Shown here: positions 18,598 through 25,991 of the stretch, one piece after another | Layout: each line of letters begins with the position of its first letter | Numbering within the stretch: the stretch's first letter is position 1 | NCBI GenBank assembly: GCA_015063685.1 | Contig: SVTR01000013.1 | Span: 1-64,000 of the forward strand | From: Oscillospiraceae bacterium | GTDB lineage: Bacteria > Bacillota > Clostridia > Oscillospirales > CAG-272 | Reading direction: 5' to 3' | DNA: 64,000 bases | Position numbers and translations under genes: made by a program | The notes under the pieces: generated by a model | Seen by the model: the letters and a program-made list of their open reading frames with translations, nothing else | Told to the model about the DNA's origin: nothing | Databases searched by the model: none

Positions 18598-18648
18598 ATA
18601 AACCCCATTCAGCCGCATGTCGCGGCACAAATACATGACACTTTTATC

Positions 18649-18677
18649 ATTATATCATACATCCATTTTTTTGTAAA
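18649..18677 (-). promoter_or_regulatory. Promoter of cinA-pfkA
   Basis: Minus strand TTTACA (18672-18677), 17-base spacer, TATAAT (18649-18654). It is back to back with the plus-strand promoter at 18698. Confidence 0.75.
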
Positions 18678-18697
18678 GATGAATTGCGTGAAAAAGA

Positions 18698-18726
18698 TTG
18701 AAATTTTTTCGAAAATCCTGTATAAT
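18698..18726 (+). promoter_or_regulatory. Promoter of the radical SAM gene
   Basis: TTGAAA (18698-18703), 17-base spacer, TATAAT (18721-18726), about 50 bases before the start at 18778. Divergent from the cinA promoter with only 20 bases between the two -35 boxes. Confidence 0.8.
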
Positions 18727-18777
18727 AGAAGGGCATGTAAAGTGAAATACAAAATTAAGAAAGGCAGGCGATGACAA

Positions 18778-19653
18778 ATGGAGCAATATTGTCACCAGTG
18801 CCCCCGAGAATGCCGTGTGGATCGGGACGCAAAGGGGGCTGGCTATTGCGGTATGCCAAATGAAATTTATGTTTCAAGGTGTGCGCCGCATATGTGGGAA
18901 GAGCCTCCTATCAGCGGTACCCGTGGTTCGGGAACACTTTTCTTTACGGGATGCAATCTCCGTTGTGTTTTTTGCCAGAACGCAATCATCAGCCGTGAGC
19001 GAAAAGGAAAAGCCGTAGACGAAAAACAATTGAAACAAATGATTTTTTCCTTGGTAGATCTTGGTGTTCATAATATCAATTTGGTAACGCCTACCCATTA
19101 TACGGATAATCTTGTAAGAATTTTGGAAGACATCAAGTCTCAGTTGTCAATCCCCGTGGTATGGAACAGTAGCGGTTATGAAAGCGTTGCTTCTCTTCAA
19201 AGGTTGGAGGGCTTGGTGGACGTTTACCTACCTGATTTCAAATACATTTCCCGAGATCTGTCCTCTGCTTATTCCGGCGCGCCTGATTATGCTGAAGTAG
19301 CCTCCTTGGCCCTACAAGAGATGTACCGTCAGGTAGGAGACCCTCTTTTTGACAGTCACGGATTGATAACTAAGGGTCTGATCGTGCGACACCTTGTTTT
19401 GCCCGGTTGTCGGCGTGATTCCATAGCGGTTGTCAAGCATCTTTCGGCAATATTGCCTAAAGATGGTTTCAAGCTCTCTCTTATGAGACAGTATACCCCT
19501 GAATTTGCCAAGCATACACCCTACAAAAATCTTCACCGCCGTGTAACGGATTTTGAATATTCCTCGGTTGTGGAAGAAGCGTTGCGCCTTGGGCTTGACG
19601 GCTACACCCAAGGAAAGGATTCTGCCACGGTAAAGTTCACTCCGGATTTTTGA
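18778..19653 (+). CDS. Radical SAM protein, PflA-like (COG1313 type)
   Basis: 291 residues. The cluster-binding motif C-N-L-R-C-V-F-C lies at about 60-67, preceded by F-F-T-G, typical of radical SAM activases. The N-terminus has a second cysteine group, C-H-Q-C-P-R-E-C plus G-Y-C-G, as in the COG1313 group annotated as putative pyruvate formate-lyase activating protein. No glycyl-radical enzyme gene lies next to it, so activase function is uncertain. Start ATG follows AAAGG. It has its own promoter and terminator. Confidence 0.85.
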   Translation: MEQYCHQCPRECRVDRDAKGAGYCGMPNEIYVSRCAPHMWEEPPISGTRGSGTLFFTGCNLRCVFCQNAIISRERKGKAVDEKQLKQMIFSLVDLGVHNINLVTPTHYTDNLVRILEDIKSQLSIPVVWNSSGYESVASLQRLEGLVDVYLPDFKYISRDLSSAYSGAPDYAEVASLALQEMYRQVGDPLFDSHGLITKGLIVRHLVLPGCRRDSIAVVKHLSAILPKDGFKLSLMRQYTPEFAKHTPYKNLHRRVTDFEYSSVVEEALRLGLDGYTQGKDSATVKFTPDF

Positions 19654-19664
19654 TTTTAATAACC

Positions 19665-19697
19665 AAAAAGCGACAGACATCAGCCTGTCGCTTTTCT
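19665..19697. terminator. Bidirectional terminator
   Basis: 11-bp stem 19666-19676 / 19685-19695 (aaaagcgacag and complement), A-rich on the left and T-rich on the right, lying between two convergent genes, so it can serve both. Confidence 0.85.
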
Positions 19698-19703
19698 ATA
19701 GAA

Positions 19704-19940
19704 TCAGATACCCTTTTCTGCGCGCCATTCCTCAGCCTTGGCAGCGGACATTCTCTTGATGTTCTCCTCGGTATAGGGAGACTCAGCACCGCCGTTGACG
19801 TAGAGGAAATACTTACCTGCGGCGGTCACGTAGAGAGTTTCCTCATAACCGGCAGGATCGCCCAGCTCACCGCTGGTGAACTTAGCCACCAGATCAGCAG
19901 CCTCGGTATCGTATTCAACCTTGCAAATGATCTTCTTCAT
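19704..19940 (-). CDS. Small conserved protein of unknown function
   Basis: 78 residues, start preceded by AAAGGAG at slightly long spacing. The sequence has an acidic N-terminal strand region, then E-T-L-Y-V-T-A-A-G-K-Y-F-L-Y-V-N-G-G-A and a helical C-terminus with S-P-Y-T-E-E-N-I-K-R and A-E-E-W. No membrane segment and no cysteine pair. I do not recognise a named family; it looks like a compact folded cytoplasmic protein. Its leader RNA contains a complete copy of the MITE repeat. Confidence 0.75.
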   Translation of the reverse strand: MKKIICKVEYDTEAADLVAKFTSGELGDPAGYEETLYVTAAGKYFLYVNGGAESPYTEENIKRMSAAKAEEWRAEKGI

Positions 19941-19972
19941 GTAACGGTAAACTCCTTTCTTGTATAAGAACA

Positions 19973-20133
19973 GGGCATCTCTAAATACTCAGTGTGCGGC
20001 GAGATGCGAGGGATTTTTTCGTCAGACTAAACAAAAATCTGCGCGCATAGTCGTCCCTATGCGAAAGAATTTTGTGACGTATGACGGAAAAAGCACCGTC
20101 ATATCGGCGTGCGATGAGTTTTTAGAGATGCCC
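19973..20133. mobile_element. MITE-like element, copy A (161 bp)
   Basis: Outer ends gggcatctctaaa and tttagagatgccc are perfect 13-bp terminal inverted repeats, extendable imperfectly to about 26 bp. Inside are a hairpin gcatag...ctatgc and a hairpin gacggaaaaagcaccgtc. No open frame of note, so it cannot transpose on its own. The bases on both sides read aaca, a candidate 4-bp target duplication. It matches copy B (32875-33036, opposite orientation) over its whole length with scattered substitutions. Confidence 0.8.
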
Positions 20134-20163
20134 AACAGATCTTACACAGACTCAACGTTGCAT

Positions 20164-20192
20164 ATTATAACATATTTCTCGTAGAAAAGCAA
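20164..20192 (-). promoter_or_regulatory. Promoter of the small conserved gene, upstream of MITE copy A
   Basis: Minus strand TTGCTT (20187-20192), 17-base spacer, TATAAT (20164-20169). Transcription from here would run through the whole MITE before reaching the gene at 19940. Confidence 0.55.
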
Positions 20193-20232
20193 TAGGCAAA
20201 ACACCAAATTTATCGCGTTATATCATGGGAAT

Positions 20233-21627
20233 TCAGACAAATTCCTCATGCTCGTGATGATATTGGTGGCGATGTAAAAGAACCAGGAGCAAAATCAAAG
20301 AGGAGAGCCCAAGAATACCGCCTGCGGTGGCGTAAAACGTAGTTGCGCCTTGGTGTCCCGTAAAAGAGGAAAAAGCATTGAAAATTGTCAGGAACCAGCG
20401 TACACCTGCAACGATCCATAAGAGGGGAGAAAGTTTTTCGGTTTTCACCAAATCGCAGATCAGCACTGTCCAAAGCACTGCGTTGATCGTCGCTTCAAGA
20501 ATACTGATAACACCCGACCAGGAGACGAAGATCTGAAGTGCTTTTTCTGTAGCGCCAAGACCGATTCGCTGAAGGATGATCAGGGCAAAGGTGTTGACAT
20601 AGCTGAGGAGAAGGGAAGCACTCGTCAGAAGAATGATACCGCCGATGGCCTTGCGAGCAACCTTACAATTACGTATCTGGCACATAAATTTGCAGAGGAC
20701 CATGGCTGTCAGCACTGAACTTTCATGGGCAAAATGATTGCGGATATTGGTAATTTCCGCAATGATCTCCCCCAGATGATACCCTTTGTTAATGAGCATG
20801 CTTCCTAAAGAACCGTTCGTGATTTGCAAAAGAAGCATCATTACGCCAAATGCGAGAAGAGTATTAAACAAGAGAAAAATGAACTTAATAAAGGTACCAA
20901 TATGAAGTCCCCGATGCTCTTTCTCATCGTAAGATAACTTTTCCAGCCAGGAGATAAAAAGGTATTCAAGTCCAAGGCCAAGGATCGAAAATACGTAAGC
21001 AAGGAGGATGCTCCAAAAATTCAGGATGGATTGATGTATGGCAAGATCAATGAGTGCCGCACCAAAGAAGCCAAGGAACAAAATACCAGCCAGCTTAGCA
21101 ATAAGGAGAAAGACGCGCTTGTAATACGCGGCTTTATTTTCGTGAATAAACGAATAGTTGAAGAAGATATCACGTTTTTTAAAGGCGTAGTACAGATAAA
21201 TCACACCCAAAGTCTCAAACAGTTTGACGAGATAGTTCAGCGGTACATTATTTATGTATTTGGTAGTGGAGAAGGGAATAGTGACAGCATACCCGATAAA
21301 TGCCGCGATGACGAACACCTTAACGGCTGTCAGATAATAGTTATGCTTTTCAAATAGCTCTCTCTCGTCAGTTGGATGGCCGTGTAAGAGCACACCCACA
21401 AGAAGGATGATTATACCGAACAAAAAAACTGTTGCTTCGGGAAGAAAGAAAACGTAATAATTTGAGAAGGTCAATACTGTGACGAGACCTGATTTGAAGG
21501 ATGTCAAGGACCAAACATGCATGATTCCATACACAAGTGCGACCAGCGTTGCATATAAAATGCCTCTTTGGTAGATCTTGCCGCATTCCGTGTTGATGCG
21601 TTCGTCGTAAAATTTCGTGTCTGTCAT
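20233..21627 (-). CDS. Large multi-pass membrane protein coupled to a HTH regulator
   Basis: 464 residues from the ATG at 21627, preceded by GGGAGGTGATC; about ten hydrophobic segments spread over the whole length, with a short soluble N-terminus and a histidine-rich tail (H-R-H-Q-Y-H-H-E-H). The start overlaps the stop of the regulator gene (ATGA), so expression is coupled. I do not recognise a family with certainty. Small XRE regulators paired with membrane proteins of unknown role (for example DUF2975 type) are common in Firmicutes, and the context suggests an autoregulated two-gene unit. Confidence 0.78.
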   Translation of the reverse strand: MTDTKFYDERINTECGKIYQRGILYATLVALVYGIMHVWSLTSFKSGLVTVLTFSNYYVFFLPEATVFLFGIIILLVGVLLHGHPTDERELFEKHNYYLTAVKVFVIAAFIGYAVTIPFSTTKYINNVPLNYLVKLFETLGVIYLYYAFKKRDIFFNYSFIHENKAAYYKRVFLLIAKLAGILFLGFFGAALIDLAIHQSILNFWSILLAYVFSILGLGLEYLFISWLEKLSYDEKEHRGLHIGTFIKFIFLLFNTLLAFGVMMLLLQITNGSLGSMLINKGYHLGEIIAEITNIRNHFAHESSVLTAMVLCKFMCQIRNCKVARKAIGGIILLTSASLLLSYVNTFALIILQRIGLGATEKALQIFVSWSGVISILEATINAVLWTVLICDLVKTEKLSPLLWIVAGVRWFLTIFNAFSSFTGHQGATTFYATAGGILGLSSLILLLVLLHRHQYHHEHEEFV

Positions 21628-21824
21628 ATGATCACCTCCCAAAAAAGATCGTTGAGCGTTACGTCCAAAGCTTTACATATTTTGATACACAGGGCGACGG
21701 TAGGGTTATAGTCCCCGTTTTCGATCATATTGACAGTTTGTCTGGACACCCCGATGATCCTGGCAAGCTCAGCTTGGGACAGATTTTTTACCTGTCTTGC
21801 CGTTTTCATTCGTTGATTGATCAT
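21624..21824 (-). CDS. XRE-family transcriptional regulator, minimal HTH
   Basis: 66 residues from the ATG at 21824, which has AGGAGG upstream. The whole protein is one Cro/CI-type domain: M-K-T-A-R-Q-V-K-N-L-S-Q-A-E-L-A then V-S-R-Q-T-V-N-M-I-E-N-G-D-Y-N-P-T and a closing L-N-D-L-F. This is the YozG/HTH_3 compact type usually encoded next to a membrane protein. The promoter carries two copies of a GTCAAA/TTTGAC palindrome, fitting negative autoregulation. Confidence 0.92.
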   Translation of the reverse strand: MINQRMKTARQVKNLSQAELARIIGVSRQTVNMIENGDYNPTVALCIKICKALDVTLNDLFWEVII

Positions 21825-21834
21825 ATTGCCTCCT

Positions 21835-21850
21835 GTCAAATTTATTTGAC
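21835..21850. promoter_or_regulatory. Operator palindrome 1 for the XRE regulator
   Basis: GTCAAATTTATTTGAC, a perfect 7-bp inverted repeat around two bases, placed between the start of transcription and the ribosome binding site. Confidence 0.7.
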
Positions 21851-21856
21851 TTCTTG

Positions 21857-21885
21857 ATTATATCATATATGGAAAAGAGTGTCAA
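21857..21885 (-). promoter_or_regulatory. Consensus promoter of the regulator/membrane protein pair
   Basis: Minus strand TTGACA (21880-21885), 17-base spacer, TATAAT (21857-21862): both boxes are perfect. The -35 box is part of operator 2, so a bound repressor would block polymerase. Confidence 0.85.
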
Positions 21886-21896
21886 GTATATTTGAC
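21881..21896. promoter_or_regulatory. Operator palindrome 2 for the XRE regulator
   Basis: GTCAAGTATATTTGAC, one mismatch pair from the palindrome at 21835, overlapping the -35 box. Confidence 0.7.
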
Positions 21897-21933
21897 AAAA
21901 ATTCGAAAATTGTTTGGTTATCTAAAATACGGC

Positions 21934-21982
21934 ATAACATAAACGGTACGAGTCGCTGATAGGCCCGTACCGTTTATGTTAT
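21934..21982. terminator. Long perfect hairpin between azlD and the regulator gene
   Basis: 17-bp perfect stem 21934-21950 / 21966-21982 (ataacataaacggtacg and complement) with a 15-base loop. Placed right after the azlD stop; only a short T run (tatttt) follows on the minus strand, so termination is likely but not textbook. Confidence 0.6.
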
Positions 21983-21987
21983 AGAGT

Positions 21988-22299
21988 TCAAAGTAAAAAA
22001 ATGCAGAGTTCTACCAGGAAAGCTGCCAAGCATGATATAACGGCTACCAAGGTCAGTCCCTTGCCCTTAAAGGCAAAAATTCCACCGACCAGTAATCCCG
22101 CTATTGCGGACAGTATGTGCCCTGTGGCATAGACTGCGGCGGGAATGGTCATTGCAGCGAGCACCGTATATGGGATATAGTACAGGAAGGACCTAATAAA
22201 CCTATTGGTGATCTTCTTTTGGAACGCCGCGAAGGGAATGGCACGGATGAGATAGGTAGAGCCTGCCAGTATGGCGAGATATATCCAGAAGTCCTTCAT
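21988..22299 (-). CDS. azlD: Branched-chain amino acid exporter small subunit AzlD
   Basis: 103 residues with three to four hydrophobic segments and the AzlD-type R-A-I-P-F near the N-terminus (Y-L-I-R-A-I-P-F-A-A-F). It forms an efflux pair with AzlC for branched-chain amino acids or analogs. The start overlaps the azlC stop by ATGA, the usual arrangement. Confidence 0.9.
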   Translation of the reverse strand: MKDFWIYLAILAGSTYLIRAIPFAAFQKKITNRFIRSFLYYIPYTVLAAMTIPAAVYATGHILSAIAGLLVGGIFAFKGKGLTLVAVISCLAAFLVELCIFLL

Positions 22300-23015
22300 A
22301 CCGACACCTCCTCACCGTGATCCGCAGGTTCATCCTTGACAGGGAAGAGGATCGCTCCAAAAACTGCCGCTACCACGGCACAAATGCTGATGGTCAGTCC
22401 GGAGGAGATCTGATTCAACACAGGAACGTAGTAAAAGATGCAATGTAAGGCTGCCGCCACGGCTACAACCACCAACACCGGTTTCGATGTTCTTGCCTGA
22501 GGTGCGATGATGGCCAAGAACATGCCGTAAATGGCAAGACAAAGAGCGTTCAGCACCATATCAGGCAAAACACTACCCAAGAGACTTCCGAACAGTGTTC
22601 CCAGCGCCCAACCGATGTAAGGCATAACTGACAGGCCCAGGAAAAACTTGGTGTTGACCTCCTTCTCCGCGGAGGCCACGGCGAAGATTTCATCAGTCAT
22701 GAAGAAACCGAGAAGCCACCGCTTGATGCCGCGAAATTCGGGAGACGTCTTTTGAGACAGGGACACAGACATGAAGGAATACCGCAGGTTGATGGTCACC
22801 TGTGAAATGAGCATTTCCATATATTGACCGGGATAGGTCATAACGCCGATGCCGGCAAGCTGACCGGCAGATGTTAGGGTCATCATGGAAATAATGACCG
22901 CCTGCCACCAGGCGAAGCCATAGGACACGGCCATGATGCCGAAGGTAAAGGAAACCGAGAGATAACCGAGTCCGATGGGGATACCTCCCTTGAAGCCGCG
23001 AATGAATGAAGACAC
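22296..23015 (-). CDS. azlC: Branched-chain amino acid exporter large subunit AzlC
   Basis: 239 residues, about seven membrane segments. Signature regions: G-I-P-I-G-L-G-Y-L-S-V-S-F-T-F-G near the start, S-A-G-Q-L-A-G-I and I-N-L-R-Y-S-F-M-S near 75, and T-D-E-I-F-A. Typical AzlC. Co-translated with azlD. Start ATG at 23015 has only a weak upstream purine stretch (AAAGGACGG). Confidence 0.93.
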   Translation of the reverse strand: MSSFIRGFKGGIPIGLGYLSVSFTFGIMAVSYGFAWWQAVIISMMTLTSAGQLAGIGVMTYPGQYMEMLISQVTINLRYSFMSVSLSQKTSPEFRGIKRWLLGFFMTDEIFAVASAEKEVNTKFFLGLSVMPYIGWALGTLFGSLLGSVLPDMVLNALCLAIYGMFLAIIAPQARTSKPVLVVVAVAAALHCIFYYVPVLNQISSGLTISICAVVAAVFGAILFPVKDEPADHGEEVSV

Positions 23016-23096
23016 GATGAGAGCCGTCCTTTGTGAATTGTAATATCTTGTATTTTGCCGCTAAAATGCAATTTACCATTGAAAATAGCGAATCCT

Positions 23097-23125
23097 ATTA
23101 TACCACCAACCGCATGAAATTGCAA
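23097..23125 (-). promoter_or_regulatory. Promoter of azlCD
   Basis: Minus strand TTGCAA (23120-23125), 17-base spacer, TATAAT (23097-23102), giving a leader of about 75 bases. Confidence 0.65.
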
Positions 23126-23145
23126 GTTTTTTTGCTAAATTCGCC

Positions 23146-23174
23146 TTGACTTTCGTAATTAGATATGATATTCT
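23146..23174 (+). promoter_or_regulatory. Promoter of the GH43-symporter pair
   Basis: TTGACT (23146-23151), 17-base spacer, TATTCT (23169-23174), 33 bases before the GH43 start. Confidence 0.65.
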
Positions 23175-23206
23175 ATGAATATCAAGAAAAACAGGAGGAT
23201 CTCCTT

Positions 23207-24469
23207 ATGTCCAAATTTGCACCCAATCCCTTGCTTGATAGCCGCACATTCATCCCCGATGTGGAAGCCCACGCATGGGGGGATGGTCGCATCTATCTTT
23301 ACGGCTCTATGGATCACCAAGGGGAAAAATATTTTTGCAGCGACGTTCATCACGTTTATTCTTCTGATGATCTTGCTCACTGGACGGACCATGGCGTGGT
23401 CTTCTCCTTGGCTGATTCCAACTGGGCCAAGGATTGCGGCGTGCTGTACGCCCCGGATTGCGCTTATCGCAATGGATGGTATTACCTTTATTACTGCGTC
23501 CCCGACGGACGGTGCGGCGTTGCTAAATCCCCAAGCCCCACGGGGCCTTTTGAGGATGTGGGGCAGATCAAGGGCGTCCAGGGCATTGATCCCGCCGTGT
23601 TTATTGACGATGACGGACAAGCCTATCTCTACTGGGGACAGCTTACTTGGTGCCATGTGGCTAAACTGAAGGAAAATATGGTGGAGATCGATGAGGATAC
23701 CATCACCACGCCCCTTACCGTGGAGGAGCACGAATTCCACGAGGGAAGCTCTGTCAAAAAAATCAATGGCAAATACTATTATCTATTTGCTGATACTCAC
23801 CGTCACGGGGATCCTAACCGTCCCGACGGCCGTCCCTCCTGCTTGGGCTATGCCGTCTCGGATCACCCCATGAAGGGCTTCAAGTATGGTGGTATCATTA
23901 TCGACAATTTCGGCTGTGACCCCAAGGTATGGAACAACCACGGCTCCATGGAGTGCTTCAAGGGACAATGGTATGTTTTTTACCACCGCTCCACCCATGG
24001 CTCCGAGTTTTCCCGCCACGTCTGTGCCGAACCCATCTACTTCAACGAGGACGGCTCTATTTCCGAGATCCTTCAGACCACCTCGGGGGTGGGTGACCCT
24101 ATCCCCGCCAATACCCGCCTGGAAGCCCACCGCGCCTGTGAGATGAGCGGTCGCGTCCGTATCGCAGGAGACGCGGACTCTCTCCATAACCTGGTACTCA
24201 CCGAGATCAAAAACGGCGACACCGCCACTTTCCGCTATTTTGCCTTCATCGGAGAGACATCTTTCAGCATCCGCATGAAAAACGATGCCCGATGCCGGGT
24301 GGAGCTGTACTTGGACGGTCGTTACCTTGCAGATTTCCGAGTGGCTACCGCCGATACCTATACCACCGTAAAAGCCCCTATCCCTTCGGTGTCGGGGATG
24401 CACGCCCTCACCATCAAATTCTTCGGAGACTTCACCCACGCCTCGGTGGAGGAGATCTCCTTTGCGTGA
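23207..24469 (+). CDS. Glycoside hydrolase family 43-like enzyme (xylosidase/arabinofuranosidase type)
   Basis: 420 residues from the ATG at 23207, which follows CAGGAGGATCTCCTT; an earlier in-frame ATG at 23165 overlaps the -10 box. Five-bladed beta-propeller pattern: E-A-H-A-W-G-D-G-R-I-Y-L-Y-G-S near 22, Y-A-P-D-C-A-Y-R-N-G-W-Y-Y-L-Y-Y near 84, G-I-D-P-A-V-F-I-D-D-D-G near 125 (pKa-modulating Asp) and H-E-G-S-S near 182 (acid Glu). The last 110 residues look like a beta-sandwich carbohydrate-binding module. No signal peptide, so it would act on imported oligosaccharides. Next gene follows after 17 bases. Confidence 0.88.
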   Translation: MSKFAPNPLLDSRTFIPDVEAHAWGDGRIYLYGSMDHQGEKYFCSDVHHVYSSDDLAHWTDHGVVFSLADSNWAKDCGVLYAPDCAYRNGWYYLYYCVPDGRCGVAKSPSPTGPFEDVGQIKGVQGIDPAVFIDDDGQAYLYWGQLTWCHVAKLKENMVEIDEDTITTPLTVEEHEFHEGSSVKKINGKYYYLFADTHRHGDPNRPDGRPSCLGYAVSDHPMKGFKYGGIIIDNFGCDPKVWNNHGSMECFKGQWYVFYHRSTHGSEFSRHVCAEPIYFNEDGSISEILQTTSGVGDPIPANTRLEAHRACEMSGRVRIAGDADSLHNLVLTEIKNGDTATFRYFAFIGETSFSIRMKNDARCRVELYLDGRYLADFRVATADTYTTVKAPIPSVSGMHALTIKFFGDFTHASVEEISFA

Positions 24470-24486
24470 AAGGAGTGGTCATAGCT

Positions 24487-25863
24487 ATGGCAAGAGACAG
24501 ACTAGGAAGCCGACTCGGTTTCATCCTCCTCAGTGCCGGATGCGCCATCGGTATCGGTAACGTATGGAAATTCCCCTGGATGGTGGGCCAGTACGGCGGT
24601 GCCATTTTCGTTTTGATTTATATTGCGTGTTTGATCGTTTTGGGTATTCCCGTCATGACCATGGAGTTTGCCGTGGGCCGTGCCGCCCAAAAATCTCCGT
24701 CCCTCATGTTTCAACAGCTTGAGAAAAAGGGAAGCAAGTGGCATTGGCATGGCATTGTTTGCTTGATGGGTTGTGTCCTGCTCATGATGTTCTATACCAA
24801 TGTGTCCGGCTGGATGATGCAATATTTTGTTAAGACCGCTTCCGGAACCTTTGAAGGTCTGGGTACGGCAGGAGTCAACGCTGAGTTTAACGCTATGCTG
24901 GGAGATGCCACCTGGCAGACTATCTTCATGGCGATTACTGTCATTATCGGTATTGTTGTCTGCATGTTGGGTGTGCAGAAGGGCCTTGAGCGCGTGACAA
25001 AGGTTATGATGGTGGCGCTTCTTGTCCTCATGGTGGTCATCGCAGGCAACAGTATTTTCCTTGAAGGGGGTTCCGAAGGACTGAAGTTTTACCTCATTCC
25101 CAATGTAGAAAGTGTCAAAAAAACAGGTATTTTTAACGTGATTGTGGCCGCTATGAATCAGGCCTTCTTCACCCTGAGCTTAGGCATTGGTTCTATGGCT
25201 ATTTTCGGTAGTTATCTCGGCAAAGACCGCGCACTTCTTGGAGAAGCAGTCAACGTCGCGGTGCTGGATACCTTTGTCGCCTTCACCTCCGGACTCATCA
25301 TTTTTCCCGCCTGCTTTGCCTACGGTATCAATCCCGGGGCAGGTCCCGCCCTCATTTTCCAAACCCTCCCCAGCGTTTTTAACCACATGCCCTTGGGACG
25401 TCTTTGGGGAACCTTGTTTTTCGTATTCATGTCCTTCGCCGCTCTGTCTACCGTTTTGGCAGTCTTTGAAAATATCATTGCTTGCGTAATGGATCTTACC
25501 AAATGGGGAAGAAAAAAGACTTGCATTATTGTGGGTATCGGTATGTTTCTCTTGTCTATGCCCTGTGTTCTCGGCTATAATCTCTTGTCGGACTTCAAGC
25601 CCTTCGGAGGTTCGTCTAGTATTCTTGATTTGGAGGATTTCATTGTCAGCAATCTTCTGTTGCCCATTGGTGCCTTGATTTTTACCCTCTTCTGCGTCAC
25701 CCGCTACGGTTGGGGGTGGAAAAACTTCATAGCGGAAGCCAATACGGGTAAAGGACTCAAGGTCCGCCCTTGGATGCGTTGGGTTATGACCATTGTCGTC
25801 CCCATCATTATCGCGATCATCTTCGTTATGGGACTTGTGACCTTCAATTTTACAGGTAAGTAA
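24487..25863 (+). CDS. Sodium-dependent transporter, NSS/SNF (LeuT) family
   Basis: 458 residues from the ATG at 24487 after AAAGGAG. Eleven to twelve membrane segments. TM1 has the unwound motif S-A-G-C-A-I-G-I-G-N-V-W-K-F-P, followed by G-G-A-I-F-V-L-I-Y; TM6 region has A-F-F-T-L-S-L-G-I-G. This is the bacterial amino acid:Na+ symporter family. It is in one transcript with the GH43 gene, an unusual pairing, since a sugar carrier would be expected. Confidence 0.93.
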   Translation: MARDRLGSRLGFILLSAGCAIGIGNVWKFPWMVGQYGGAIFVLIYIACLIVLGIPVMTMEFAVGRAAQKSPSLMFQQLEKKGSKWHWHGIVCLMGCVLLMMFYTNVSGWMMQYFVKTASGTFEGLGTAGVNAEFNAMLGDATWQTIFMAITVIIGIVVCMLGVQKGLERVTKVMMVALLVLMVVIAGNSIFLEGGSEGLKFYLIPNVESVKKTGIFNVIVAAMNQAFFTLSLGIGSMAIFGSYLGKDRALLGEAVNVAVLDTFVAFTSGLIIFPACFAYGINPGAGPALIFQTLPSVFNHMPLGRLWGTLFFVFMSFAALSTVLAVFENIIACVMDLTKWGRKKTCIIVGIGMFLLSMPCVLGYNLLSDFKPFGGSSSILDLEDFIVSNLLLPIGALIFTLFCVTRYGWGWKNFIAEANTGKGLKVRPWMRWVMTIVVPIIIAIIFVMGLVTFNFTGK

Positions 25864-25873
25864 TAAAAAAGAC

Positions 25874-25910
25874 AAAAAGGTGTCGCAACCAAAGCTGCGG
25901 CACCTTTTAT
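25874..25910 (+). terminator. Rho-independent terminator of the GH43-symporter operon
   Basis: 13-bp stem 25875-25887 / 25896-25908 (aaaaggtgtcgca, one G-T pair), ending in TTTTAT. Confidence 0.85.
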
Positions 25911-25991
25911 TGCGCCCTTGGGAATGACGTTCTATCAGTATGCAAATTTGAAATACAAATTTGTCAATAGACACTTTGGGGCAGAATGATC

